Assembly (NCBI GenBank): GCA_900548705.1
Contig: URLF01000037.1
Span: forward strand, 1 to 25,659
Length of the DNA stretch: 25,659 nt
Reading direction: 5' to 3'
Origin: an uncultured Porphyromonadaceae bacterium
GTDB taxonomy: Bacteria > Bacteroidota > Bacteroidia > Bacteroidales > Muribaculaceae
The position numbers and the translations under genes are program-made. The notes under the pieces were generated by a model. The model saw only the letters and a list, made by a program, of their open reading frames with translations. It did no database searches and had not been told where the DNA came from. Of the stretch, positions 16,341 through 24,468 are shown piece by piece. Position 1 is the stretch's first letter, and each line of letters opens with the position of its first letter.

Positions 16341-17627
16341 TCAGGTCTTGGGGGAGTCGGGGTGCCAGCGTTGTTGCTGGAGGAGGGCGGCGCGGTCTTC
16401 GGCGGGGTTGGAGCAGGGTGACCAGAAGTGGGTGGAGCGGATTGCGTCGGGGAGGAATTGCTGGATGACGAAGTTGCCGGGGTAGTCGTGGGCATACTTG
16501 TAGTCGGCTCCGTAGCCCATCTTTTTCATCAGCGATGTGGGGGCGTTGCGTATATGCAGCGGCACGGGGAGGTCGCCCGAGCGGTTGACTTCGGCGAGGG
16601 CCGCGTCGATGGCCTTGTAGGCTGAGTTGCTTTTCGGGGAGGTGGCGAGGTAGATGACGCATTCGGCGAGGGGTATCCTCCCTTCCGGCATGCCGATTTT
16701 GTGGATGATGTCGTAGGTGGTGTTGGCGAGCAGCAGGGCGTTGGGGTTGGCCAGACCGATATCCTCGGCGGCGAGTATCACCAACCGCCGGGCGATGAAC
16801 TCGGGGTCTTCCCCTCCGGCTATCATACGGGCGAGCCAATAGATTCCCGCGTCGGGGTCGCTGCCGCGTATGCTCTTTATGAAGGCGGATATGATGTCGT
16901 AGTGCATGTCGCCCTGCTTGTCATAGGCGGCGGGATTCTCCTGGAGACGTTCGGTGACAACTTTGTCATTTATGACCATCGGCTGTCCGATGGGGGTGGA
17001 TTGTTCGAGCAGGTCGAGGATGTTGAGCAGTTTGCGTGCGTCTCCCCCCGAGAAGCGGAACAGGGCGGTGGTCTCCTCCACTTTCACATTCCGCTTGCGC
17101 AATATCTCGTCGCCGCTGACGGCGCGGTCGAGCAGCACCTGCAGCTCGGGTGCTTCAAGTGGCTTGAGGGTATAGACCTGGGCGCGTGACAGCAAGGGGC
17201 GGATTACCTCGAAAGAGGGGTTCTCAGTGGTCGCGCCGATGAGGGTCACTGTGCCGTTCTCGACCGCTCCGAGCAGGCTGTCCTGTTGCGACTTGCTGAA
17301 CCTGTGGATTTCATCGATGAAGAGTATCGGACGCCCTTTCGAGAACATACTCTGGGCGTCGGCCTTGCAACGCTCTATGACCTCGCGCACCTCCTTGACC
17401 CCCGACGTGACGGCCGAGAGGGTGTAGAAGGAGCTTTCGGTGGTGTTGGCGATTATCTTCGCCAGGGTGGTCTTCCCGACCCCCGGAGGCCCCCACAGAA
17501 TGAACGAGCTGACATTTCCCGAGTCTATCATCCGTCGGATGATGGCTCCGGGAGCGACCAGATGTGACTGGCCTATGTATTCGTCAAGGGTTTTGGGCCT
17601 GAGGCGTTCTGCGAGAGGTGGGAGCAT
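16341..17627 (-). CDS. rarA: Replication-associated recombination protein A (RarA/MgsA), AAA+ ATPase
   Basis: 428 residues, the normal length. The N-terminus MLPPLAERLRPKTLDEYIGQSHLV is the family signature of clamp-loader-like AAA+ proteins. Walker A is GPPGVGKT (46-53), Walker B LFIDEIHRF (102-110), sensor 1 GATTENPSF (131-139), and the arginine-finger region LLSRA (145-149). The C-terminal half (GSDPDAGIYWLARMIAGGEDPEFIARRLVI and the downstream MGYG.DYKYAHDYP) is the RarA tetramerisation domain. It acts on the DNA at stalled replication forks with SSB. The last ~20 residues are non-conserved. It stands first in a minus-strand pair with the Crp-type regulator. Confidence 0.96.
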   Translation of the reverse strand: MLPPLAERLRPKTLDEYIGQSHLVAPGAIIRRMIDSGNVSSFILWGPPGVGKTTLAKIIANTTESSFYTLSAVTSGVKEVREVIERCKADAQSMFSKGRPILFIDEIHRFSKSQQDSLLGAVENGTVTLIGATTENPSFEVIRPLLSRAQVYTLKPLEAPELQVLLDRAVSGDEILRKRNVKVEETTALFRFSGGDARKLLNILDLLEQSTPIGQPMVINDKVVTERLQENPAAYDKQGDMHYDIISAFIKSIRGSDPDAGIYWLARMIAGGEDPEFIARRLVILAAEDIGLANPNALLLANTTYDIIHKIGMPEGRIPLAECVIYLATSPKSNSAYKAIDAALAEVNRSGDLPVPLHIRNAPTSLMKKMGYGADYKYAHDYPGNFVIQQFLPDAIRSTHFWSPCSNPAEDRAALLQQQRWHPDSPKT

Positions 17628-17655
17628 TTTTTTGATTTTCCTTTCTTGTTCAACA

Positions 17656-17663
17656 CAAAGTTA
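17656..17663 (-). promoter_or_regulatory. Bacteroidales -7 element for rarA
   Basis: TAACTTTG on the minus strand is an exact -7 match, 28 bases before the rarA ATG. The -33 position offers only TTTC-like bases at a short spacing. Confidence 0.45.
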
Positions 17664-17729
17664 AGTAAAAAAGATGGTGAAAAGTTGCCCATCCGTGTTA
17701 ACGAAAATTAAATTAAACGGGCAGATGGT

Positions 17730-17758
17730 TTTGACTTCGGGGAAAATGGCTAAATTTG
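17730..17758 (+). promoter_or_regulatory. Promoter for the 76-residue membrane protein
   Basis: TTTG (17730-17733) and TAAATTTG (17751-17758) are separated by 17 bases, a little short of the usual 19-21. The transcript would have an untranslated leader of about 95 bases. It diverges from the rarA promoter in the same 231-base gap. Confidence 0.58.
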
Positions 17759-17858
17759 ATTGCCTGTTGTCCGGCGGTGTCTGTGGCCGAACTTTCGGAG
17801 AGGGCAGACGTTTAACGGTAAAGGACTTTTTTCAAAAACGTAAAAATTCAACTTTATT

Positions 17859-18089
17859 ATGGAACGAGACGATGAAAGACGTTCGACGGTTCCCTCCACG
17901 ATGAGGGTGGTCTTCGGCATCATAATGATTATAGTATATGTCGGGATGGGTGTGTTGCTGCTTATCAACTTCTTCCAGTGGGGCCCGGGCGCCATGCAGT
18001 GGCTTCGTTGGATTGGTGGCATCGCTTTCGTCCTCTATGGGATATGGCGCGCCATCCGGCAGTTCAAGGGTATCGACAGTTCGCTTTGA
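17859..18089 (+). CDS. Small membrane protein (76 aa), two transmembrane helices
   Basis: A basic/acidic N-terminal head (MERDDERRSTVPST) is followed by hydrophobic helices at about 15-40 (VVFGIIMIIVYVGMGVLLLI) and about 47-66 (LRWIGGIAFVLYGIWRAI), then a short polar tail. I recall similar small proteins next to TonB and PstS-like genes in Bacteroidales, but have no named family for it. The next gene is the PstS-like lipoprotein 115 bases downstream with its own -7 element, so coexpression is possible but not forced. It resembles a small inner-membrane accessory protein; no enzymatic motif is present. Confidence 0.7.
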   Translation: MERDDERRSTVPSTMRVVFGIIMIIVYVGMGVLLLINFFQWGPGAMQWLRWIGGIAFVLYGIWRAIRQFKGIDSSL

Positions 18090-18152
18090 CGGGAGGGCCG
18101 GGCGGTTCTCTGCCGATAAGGCGACAATCTTCCCCTTGGAGACAAAAAATAT

Positions 18153-18183
18153 TTCGCTGATAGTGAAAAATAATGTAACTTTG
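18153..18183 (+). promoter_or_regulatory. Promoter for the PstS-like gene
   Basis: TTCG (18153-18156, three of four bases of TTTG) and TAACTTTG (18176-18183) are separated by exactly 19 bases, 21 bases before the ATG. Confidence 0.55.
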
Positions 18184-18204
18184 CGTCAAGCAATATAGCG
18201 GATT

Positions 18205-19200
18205 ATGGACAGACACAAGGTCATAGCGTTTATCGGGGTGCTTGCTCTCCTGGCAGGCATCCTTGCCGGCTGTAACTCAAAAGGTGGGCGCAAAGAGGCC
18301 CCGACCGGCAATTCCGCCACATCGGGCACTCTGGTGATGGCCTGTGACGCATCGTTCGAGAACATCATGCAGGAGGAAATCTCCGTCTTCGAGTTCTGCT
18401 ATCCTTACGCGTCGATTCTGCCTTATTATATTGATGAGAAAGCGGCCATCGACTCGATTGTGCTTGGCAATGCCCGCGTGGCCGTGGTGTCGCATGAGCT
18501 TACCAAAGACCAGGTGACCTATCTCAGGGAGCGCAAGCGTGTTGCCAAGACGAAAAAAATTGCGGTCGACGCGATTGCCGTCATCGTCAACCCCGAAAAC
18601 CCCGTGGAGAACCTGTCGATAAAGGAGCTGCGCGAGATACTGACCGGCGAGGTCACCCGCTGGGATGAGCTTTGGCCGTCAAAGCTCGGCAACATCCAGG
18701 TGATATTCGACCACAGTGGGTCGAGTATAGTGAAATATATGTCGGACTCCCTGATGAATGGCCGCAAATTCCCCGCTAATGTCTATTCGGCCCAGACGAT
18801 ACCGGCAGTGTTCGAAGCTGTGAAGACCCGACGCAACGCCATCGGCCTGGTGGGGGTGAGCTGGATTTCCTCTGACCTCCGCACCGTCGACATGTCGGCT
18901 GAGGAGAAATTCAAGACCCTTGAGGCCGATGACACCACCACCACCGAGTTCACCGACCAGGTGAAGGTGCTGCCGATACGCCGCGACAATTCGCTTGTGG
19001 CAGTCAAGCCCTACCAGGCCTACATATTTGACGGCTCATATCCCCTTTACCGCTCCATCTATATGATAAACACGGGGGCGGCCGGAAGTCTCGCCAACGG
19101 ATTCTTCTCCTTCGTGACCTCCTTCCAGGGGCAGAAGCTCATCCAGACCACCGGGGTGCTTCCCGCCCTGGTCCGTCACCGTCAGGTGGAGGTCAACTGA
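18205..19200 (+). CDS. PstS-like periplasmic substrate-binding lipoprotein
   Basis: 331 residues. A lipoprotein signal with lipobox LAGC (20-23) predicts lipidation at Cys23. The body is a type II periplasmic-binding fold of the PBP-like/PstS class: GTLVMACDASFENIMQEEISVFE (first strand and helix), IAVDAIAVIVNPENPVENLSIKELREILTGEVTRWDEL (about 113-150), and FDHSGSSIVKYMSDSLM (about 169-186), the phosphate-loop-like segment. No PstCAB permease or ATPase is adjacent, so this is probably not a classical phosphate importer component. In Bacteroidales such PstS-like proteins often sit by TonB/ExbBD and a TPR protein; here the TPR gene follows 61 bases downstream but no tonB or exbBD is in the window. 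Confidence 0.85.
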   Translation: MDRHKVIAFIGVLALLAGILAGCNSKGGRKEAPTGNSATSGTLVMACDASFENIMQEEISVFEFCYPYASILPYYIDEKAAIDSIVLGNARVAVVSHELTKDQVTYLRERKRVAKTKKIAVDAIAVIVNPENPVENLSIKELREILTGEVTRWDELWPSKLGNIQVIFDHSGSSIVKYMSDSLMNGRKFPANVYSAQTIPAVFEAVKTRRNAIGLVGVSWISSDLRTVDMSAEEKFKTLEADDTTTTEFTDQVKVLPIRRDNSLVAVKPYQAYIFDGSYPLYRSIYMINTGAAGSLANGFFSFVTSFQGQKLIQTTGVLPALVRHRQVEVN

Positions 19201-19261
19201 CAGGCTTGCCGCATTTCAGAACAATGGAAAAAAATAGTAATAACGCATAAATACAAGAAAG

Positions 19262-20896
19262 ATGAAATTAAAACTCATGTTTTCCCTGCTCCTCGGTGGA
19301 GCCATGTCGATGGCCGCCGAGGGATACATGGATGGTGTGGAGTATTTCCGTGCTGACCAGCCGGAGGAAGCTGCCATTATCCTCAACAACACCCTGACCC
19401 AGCCGGGGACAGACCAGGCTACCGCCTACTATTACCTCGGCCAGATCGCTCTGCAGCAGGGTGACAAGGCCCAGGCCAAGGCGATGTTCGACAAGGGTGT
19501 CGCCGCTGATCCCGAGAACGGTTACAACTATGTCGGACTCGGTTCGCTGGCTCTCGCCGCAGGTGACACCAAGACTGCCGCCGACTATTTCAAGAAGGCC
19601 AAAGGACTCGCCAAGAAGGATGCCGACATCCTGACCGAGATTCCCCGCGCATATTTCGAGGCCAACCCCGTGACCTATGCCACAGAGATTGACAAATGGC
19701 TCGCTGATATCAAGAAGCAGTCTAAGAACACCGCCCCCGCGCCTTACATCCTTGAAGGTGACCGTCTGGCCGGAATAAATGTCGGTGATGCCGCCGGTAT
19801 GTATGAGATGGCCGCCACTTTCGATCATGAGTCGAAGAACGCACAGGATGCCCACCCCGAGGCATATGTGAAATACGCCCGCGTAATCTTCAAGGTCAAT
19901 GAGAAGGCCGCCATCGACAAGCTCCGCGAGTTGCTGACCTATCAGCCCAACTCCGCCCTCGTTCAGCGCGAGCTGGCCGAGAAGCTTTACGACGCCAACC
20001 AGCTGACCAACGCCGCCAAACAGTATGAGGCTTACATCCAGAACCCCAACTCCTTCCAGAAAGACAAGCAGCGTCTGGTAGGTCTGCTCTTCTTCGCCCA
20101 GCGCTATCCCGAGAGCTACGACCTGGCTTCGCAGATTCTGGCCGACGATCCGGGCAACTTCTATATGCAGCGTATGCAGTTCTACAACAAGAAGGCTATG
20201 GGCGACACCATCGCGGCTGTAAATGCCGCCGAGGCTCTGCTCGCCAACCCCAAGGCTCAGGTCAATTCTCAGGACTATTCACAGTATGGTGAACTGCTGA
20301 CCGATATGGGTAACGACTCCCTCGCCATTGTTATGTATGAGAATGCCGTGAAGGTTGATCCCCAGAAGACCTCCCTGCTCAAAGACCTCTCGCAGGCTTA
20401 CAACCATGGCCTGCGCTTCCAGGAGGCAGCTGACGCCATGCAGAAATATATCGACCTCCAGGGTGACGATGTTGACCCCAACGACCTGCTGGCACTCGCT
20501 CTCCGCTGGAACGCCCTTTCATCTGCCCAGCAGAAGGTGGAGAACCCCGCATGGCAGGCTTCTTCCGAGAAGGCCATCGCTGCCATCAACCGCGTTTATG
20601 AGATGACCCCCAACCATCCCCTGGTTCTCAACCACCGCGCCCGTATCTTCTTGGTCGCCAACCAGAATGAAATAAATGACCTCGTGGCCCAGGCTGACCT
20701 TGAGACCCTCGCAGCCCTTGATTCAGACCCCGCTAACCTGCAGAACCGTCAGGCAATCTATGTGCAGGTGCTTGGTCGTCTCGGCAACTACTACGTCACC
20801 AACCACAACATCGAGGAGGCAAAGAAAATGTTCCAGCGTTTCTATGAGATTCAGCCTTCCGAAGAATTGCAGAAATATATCGAGACCCTCAACTGA
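19262..20896 (+). CDS. Exported tetratricopeptide-repeat protein
   Basis: 544 residues with a signal peptide (1-19, ending SMAAEG). TPR-like helical pairs fill the rest, best seen at about 40-105 (ATAYYYLGQIALQQGDKAQAKAMFDKGVAADPENGYNYVGLG in two units), 330-400 (DYSQYGELLTDMGNDSLAIVMYENAVKVDP) and 500-535 (LGNYYVTNHNIEEAKKMFQRFYEIQP). It lies in the periplasm or at the envelope as a scaffold. It probably works with the PstS-like lipoprotein upstream; both occur together near Ton systems in related genomes, from memory. Its codon use is strongly biased to C-ending codons (AAC, GCC), suggesting high expression. Confidence 0.88.
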   Translation: MKLKLMFSLLLGGAMSMAAEGYMDGVEYFRADQPEEAAIILNNTLTQPGTDQATAYYYLGQIALQQGDKAQAKAMFDKGVAADPENGYNYVGLGSLALAAGDTKTAADYFKKAKGLAKKDADILTEIPRAYFEANPVTYATEIDKWLADIKKQSKNTAPAPYILEGDRLAGINVGDAAGMYEMAATFDHESKNAQDAHPEAYVKYARVIFKVNEKAAIDKLRELLTYQPNSALVQRELAEKLYDANQLTNAAKQYEAYIQNPNSFQKDKQRLVGLLFFAQRYPESYDLASQILADDPGNFYMQRMQFYNKKAMGDTIAAVNAAEALLANPKAQVNSQDYSQYGELLTDMGNDSLAIVMYENAVKVDPQKTSLLKDLSQAYNHGLRFQEAADAMQKYIDLQGDDVDPNDLLALALRWNALSSAQQKVENPAWQASSEKAIAAINRVYEMTPNHPLVLNHRARIFLVANQNEINDLVAQADLETLAALDSDPANLQNRQAIYVQVLGRLGNYYVTNHNIEEAKKMFQRFYEIQPSEELQKYIETLN

Positions 20897-20930
20897 TTGG
20901 GGGACGATAAACCTGTTCTGACAGAAGTGT

Positions 20931-20958
20931 CCCGCGCGATTTCCGCGCAGGGCGCTTT
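20931..20958 (+). terminator. Probable terminator after the TPR gene
   Basis: CCCGCGCG (20931-20938) pairs with CGCGC plus GGG (20944-20952) with one bulged A across a 5-base loop, followed by a T4 run. It lies 35 bases beyond the TPR stop. Confidence 0.6.
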
Positions 20959-20981
20959 TGTCGGCTTTATGGACAACCATG

Positions 20982-21761
20982 ATGAACATCATAGAAGTAA
21001 TAGCAAAGAGACATTCCTGCCGCACCTATAACGGGTTGCGCCTCGATAAAGCCACACTCGTCACCCTTGAAGATGAAATCAAGGGGTTGCCCATGCTTTT
21101 CGATGATGTGGCGGTGCCTGACATACGCATTGTCGACAATGCCGAGGCCGGAGGGAAACTCGGTACATACGGGTTCATAACCGGTGCGCGACAGTTTCTT
21201 GTGATGGCCTCCGGAAAGGATGTCGCCGAACAGATACAGGCAGGATTTATGTTCGAGGCTCTTATCCTTAGGGCCACCGCCCTGGGGCTTTCCACCTGCT
21301 GGCTCGGAGGGACATTCCGCCGTGGCCCGTTCAGTGAGGCGTTCGGCAATCTCGGAGAGAATCAGGAAATATCAATAGTGTCCCCGCTGGGCCATCCCAC
21401 CCCCAAAAGGAGGTTTGCCGAGAGGCTGATGCGGCGTATGGTCAAATCAGACCATCGCAAGCCATTCGGTGAGCTGTTTGAGGGAGTCGGGGAAGATTCC
21501 ACGTTGGGTCGTGTCCTGGAGGCCGTAAGGCAGGCTCCATCCTCCTCCAACAGTCAGCCGTGGAGAGCGACTGTGACATCTGACCCCGACAAGAATGGCG
21601 CGGTGACTGTCACTTTCCGAAGCGTCTCCTCCGGAAGGTTCGCCCCCATAGACATGGGCATCGCGTATTGCCATTTCATGCTCGTGTCGCAGTCGGAAAG
21701 CCTCCGGTGGCGAGTCGAACCCGCGGGGGATTCCCTCGGACTTGTGTTCCATTCCCTTTGA
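20982..21761 (+). CDS. Nitroreductase-family protein
   Basis: 259 residues from the ATG at 20982; an adjacent ATG at 20979 and a TTG at 20958 are in frame, but IIEVIAKRHSCRTYNG follows the internal ATG directly, as expected for the nitroreductase fold. The N-terminal RHSCRTY and the later APSSSNSQPWR match the two FMN-contacting motifs of the family, the second serving in place of the usual early PSxxNxQPW. The central block GFMFEALILRATALGLSTCWLGG is the characteristic helix and motif. The motif order resembles the putative TM_nitroreductase group (two fused half-domains), presumably an FMN oxidoreductase. The substrate is unknown. It stands alone, after a terminator. Confidence 0.82.
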   Translation: MNIIEVIAKRHSCRTYNGLRLDKATLVTLEDEIKGLPMLFDDVAVPDIRIVDNAEAGGKLGTYGFITGARQFLVMASGKDVAEQIQAGFMFEALILRATALGLSTCWLGGTFRRGPFSEAFGNLGENQEISIVSPLGHPTPKRRFAERLMRRMVKSDHRKPFGELFEGVGEDSTLGRVLEAVRQAPSSSNSQPWRATVTSDPDKNGAVTVTFRSVSSGRFAPIDMGIAYCHFMLVSQSESLRWRVEPAGDSLGLVFHSL

Positions 21762-22003
21762 AACCGTTCTCTGTGTCCTCCCTCCCAATCTGTTGGCGGA
21801 CACGGAAATGTTAAATCAATCGCATTATCCATTAAAAAACGCCCCTTGCTGAACATTGTCTGTTAAAAAGTCCTTTAAATAGGTAAAGCGGACACCCCGG
21901 TTTCCCACCTTCGGTGTCGCTGACCAAAATTCAACTATTCGGGGTCGGGAAGGATGTATGCCTGTGCATGCAGCTGACGCGACTCCTTAAAAACAAGGTT
22001 ACG

Positions 22004-22207
22004 ATGAAAACAGGCAAGACAATCTTCTGGACAGGATTCATAATCACAATCGGCATAATCATAGCCTATCTGCTGACAATGATAATCGGAGTCGCCGCGT
22101 TTGCCGGTTGGATTGTCTCATTGTCGCTCTGCGGCATAGTCATGGTAGGTGCGGTATTGATGATTATAGGACGAGCCATCGAGAAACGTTCAGGCGGGGA
22201 CTTCTGA
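22004..22207 (+). CDS. Small membrane protein (67 aa), two transmembrane helices
   Basis: From the ATG at 22004 the product is MKTGKTIFWTGFIITIGIII, a first membrane helix (about 8-30), then a second (about 35-55, VSLSLCGIVMVGAVLMIIG) and a basic end (RAIEKRSGGDF). A longer frame from 21914 adds only non-conserved residues. It ends 15 bases before the protease gene and is probably cotranscribed with it. I do not recognise the family; it may be a small partner for envelope localisation. The upstream gap (21762-22003) holds a hairpin-like repeat (21773-21778 with 21798-21803) and no exact TAnnTTTG promoter. Confidence 0.65.
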   Translation: MKTGKTIFWTGFIITIGIIIAYLLTMIIGVAAFAGWIVSLSLCGIVMVGAVLMIIGRAIEKRSGGDF

Positions 22208-22222
22208 CAAGTCTTACCACCC

Positions 22223-24391
22223 ATGACCCGACTATTCCCCTTATTGCGCCGATACCGTGAGATGCTGGCTTTGGCCATTATGCCGTTGGCGGGACTGACC
22301 TTGTCCGTCGAGTCCCGCACATTGTCTCCATTCCTCGCAGGTGGGAGCGCCCCCGACCCCTCGATAAAGTCGGCAAGCCATTCCCCGCGACAGGGAGAAA
22401 AATACTTCCCTCTGATAATCAAACTGGCCGATGCCGGAGCCGCGTTGCCATCCTCGGTGACCGAGCTTCACCGGCGAGGGAGGATGGTGCTGGCCTATGT
22501 GCCGCAATCAGCCCTCCAGGAGGTGGCGGCGTTGGGAGTAGTGTCGCGCATCGAAGGGGGGCAGGTCTGTGTCCCTGCCCTTGATGAGGCCAGACAATTC
22601 ACCGGTCTGCCGGAGGTCATCTCCGGCCGGGAAGGTCTCTCATACACAGGCAAAGGAGTCGTGGTGGGGTTCGCCGATACCGGTTTCGACCCCAACCATA
22701 TAGCCTTCAAGGATGAGAAGTCGGGATTGTCGCGAATCGCCAGACTTACAAACTACGGGGAATCCCCGTCGGAGGTAACCCGACTTGAAACCCCGGAGGA
22801 GATAGCGGGGTGGTCGACCGACGACCCGGATCAATGGCATGCCACCCATGTCGGCGGCATATTGGCCGGAGGTTATAAAGGGAATCCGTACTGGGGGATT
22901 GCCACGGGGGCGGAGATTGTCGCCACTACAAGCCTGCTGCATGACGCACTGCTGTTGGCCGGTATGGAGGATGTTGTGGAGTATGCCCGCGAGGTCGGAA
23001 AGCCTGCGGTCATAAACATGTCGGTCAGCGCGAGCCTCGGCCCGCATGACGGCACATCCCTTTTCTGCCAGTATCTCGAACAACTCTCGGATGAGGCCAC
23101 TATATGCATCTCGGCTGGCAATGACGGGGGACGTGTTGGAATCTGGACGGGTGTGTTTCCCGAGGATGGCCCGACAGCGGCGGCAGTTGTGGATGTCCCC
23201 TCCTGGCGGCTTTTCAGGGCCGAGGGGTATATCGATGTCTGGAGCAAGGATGCCTCCTCGTTTGATTTCGCCATCCTCGTTGTTGACACCCAGACGAACC
23301 GGGTAGTGATGCGTGAAGCGTTTCCGACAGTCTCGGCGGCGGGTGTGGAGCAGAGTTTTGTGATAGCTTCCTCAGTGGAGGAGTTGCCTTCTCAATCGTA
23401 TGACGAGGCGCATACCGATATATCGGGAAATTTCGCAAGCTGTTTTAACGGATTTGTGTCGCTGACCACTGAGGTGAATCCTGAGAATGGCCGCTTCAAT
23501 GGCCTGGTGCATGTCGATGTCGAGAATCTGCCCGGCGCGGACGGGGAGGTTTCCGAGCGGTATGAGATTGCGCTGGAGGTGACCGGCCGGAAGGGGCAAA
23601 GGATGACGGCATATGCTTCCGACCTGCTGAGATTCCGCGAGGTGGATGGATATGACCGGTGGATGTATCTCGGCACTGACGGGGTAATCAATGATTTTGT
23701 CACAGGGGAAGGTGTCATTGGAGTCGGGGCGATGTGTTCGCGCAACACCTGGCCGCTGCTTGATGGGGAGGAGGGCACAGGCTCTTACGCTGTCGGGGAT
23801 ATAGCCGGATTCTCCTCCTGCAGCACAGGCGGAATTTATGGGAAGCTTCCCGATATTGTCGCTCCCGGCGCGTGGCTCATATCCTCATATTCGACACCCT
23901 ATCTGCTCGCTCATCCCGACAGGATTCCATATTGCTGTCAGGAAACCACAGACGAAGGGAAGGACTATTATTGGGGATATGCCTCCGGCACCTCCATGGC
24001 ATCACCTTATGTTGCCGGAGTATGTGCCTTGTGGCTTGAGGCGAATCCTGATGCCACCCCTGCTGAAATCAAGGAGGCGATTGTCTCGACCGCCACGCCC
24101 CCCACTGTCAATCCCTCCAACCCCCGCTGGGGAAAAGGGATGCTCGACTCATATGCCGGACTCCGGAAGATTCTTTCGGCAGGTGCCATCGAGCCGGTAA
24201 GGGTCTTGGGAAATGATGATGATTTTCCGCCGCTTCCCTCACCGCTGACCCCGGAATCTCTGGCGGGATATGCCCGTGACAATGACTGCAAGATATTCAC
24301 CCCCTCGGGGAGTTTGACAGACCCGTCGGCGGTCGGCCACGGGGTCTACATCCTCCGATGCGGCGGTAGAGCCATAAAGGTGGCCCTTTGA
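22223..24391 (+). CDS. Subtilisin-like (S8) secreted serine protease with degenerate sorting tail
   Basis: 722 residues. A basic head (RLFPLLRRYR) and hydrophobic stretch (about 14-27) form the export signal; residues ~30-125 look like a propeptide. The catalytic triad is complete: Asp152 in GFADTGFD, His209 in WHATHVGGILAGG, and Ser591 in ASGTSMASPYVAGV, with oxyanion Asn300 in ISAGNDGG. An insertion of about 290 residues between Asn300 and Ser591, rich in beta-type sequence (310-500), is much larger than in minimal subtilisins. The C-terminal end (GVYILRCGGRAIKVAL) resembles the last strand of a T9SS sorting domain, preceded by an Asp/Pro-rich linker near 664-675, but the rest of that domain is weak. 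Surface or extracellular proteolysis is inferred. It follows the 67-residue gene after 15 bases. Confidence 0.9.
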   Translation: MTRLFPLLRRYREMLALAIMPLAGLTLSVESRTLSPFLAGGSAPDPSIKSASHSPRQGEKYFPLIIKLADAGAALPSSVTELHRRGRMVLAYVPQSALQEVAALGVVSRIEGGQVCVPALDEARQFTGLPEVISGREGLSYTGKGVVVGFADTGFDPNHIAFKDEKSGLSRIARLTNYGESPSEVTRLETPEEIAGWSTDDPDQWHATHVGGILAGGYKGNPYWGIATGAEIVATTSLLHDALLLAGMEDVVEYAREVGKPAVINMSVSASLGPHDGTSLFCQYLEQLSDEATICISAGNDGGRVGIWTGVFPEDGPTAAAVVDVPSWRLFRAEGYIDVWSKDASSFDFAILVVDTQTNRVVMREAFPTVSAAGVEQSFVIASSVEELPSQSYDEAHTDISGNFASCFNGFVSLTTEVNPENGRFNGLVHVDVENLPGADGEVSERYEIALEVTGRKGQRMTAYASDLLRFREVDGYDRWMYLGTDGVINDFVTGEGVIGVGAMCSRNTWPLLDGEEGTGSYAVGDIAGFSSCSTGGIYGKLPDIVAPGAWLISSYSTPYLLAHPDRIPYCCQETTDEGKDYYWGYASGTSMASPYVAGVCALWLEANPDATPAEIKEAIVSTATPPTVNPSNPRWGKGMLDSYAGLRKILSAGAIEPVRVLGNDDDFPPLPSPLTPESLAGYARDNDCKIFTPSGSLTDPSAVGHGVYILRCGGRAIKVAL

Positions 24392-24410
24392 GATTAATCG
24401 CTGCTTTAAT

Positions 24411-24441
24411 TTTGCCAGATGATGCAAAATTGTTAATTTTG
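24411..24441 (+). promoter_or_regulatory. cdsA: Promoter of cdsA
   Basis: TTTG (24411-24414) and TAATTTTG (24434-24441) are 19 bases apart, a full match to the Bacteroidales pattern, 27 bases before the ATG at 24469. It lies after the earliest in-frame ATG (24388), which overlaps the protease stop, so the later start is chosen for cdsA. Confidence 0.75.
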
Positions 24442-24468
24442 CGTTGTCATCGAAATATTACCAAGATA

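Noticed and set aside
15733..16839. 368-residue version of the Crp-type regulator
   Set aside because: The extra N-terminal part is Arg/Pro-rich out-of-frame rarA sequence; the regulator starts at 16305 after the rarA stop.
24388..24468. N-terminally longer cdsA from the first in-frame ATG
   Set aside because: It overlaps the protease stop, adds residues not resembling CdsA, and contains the cdsA promoter.
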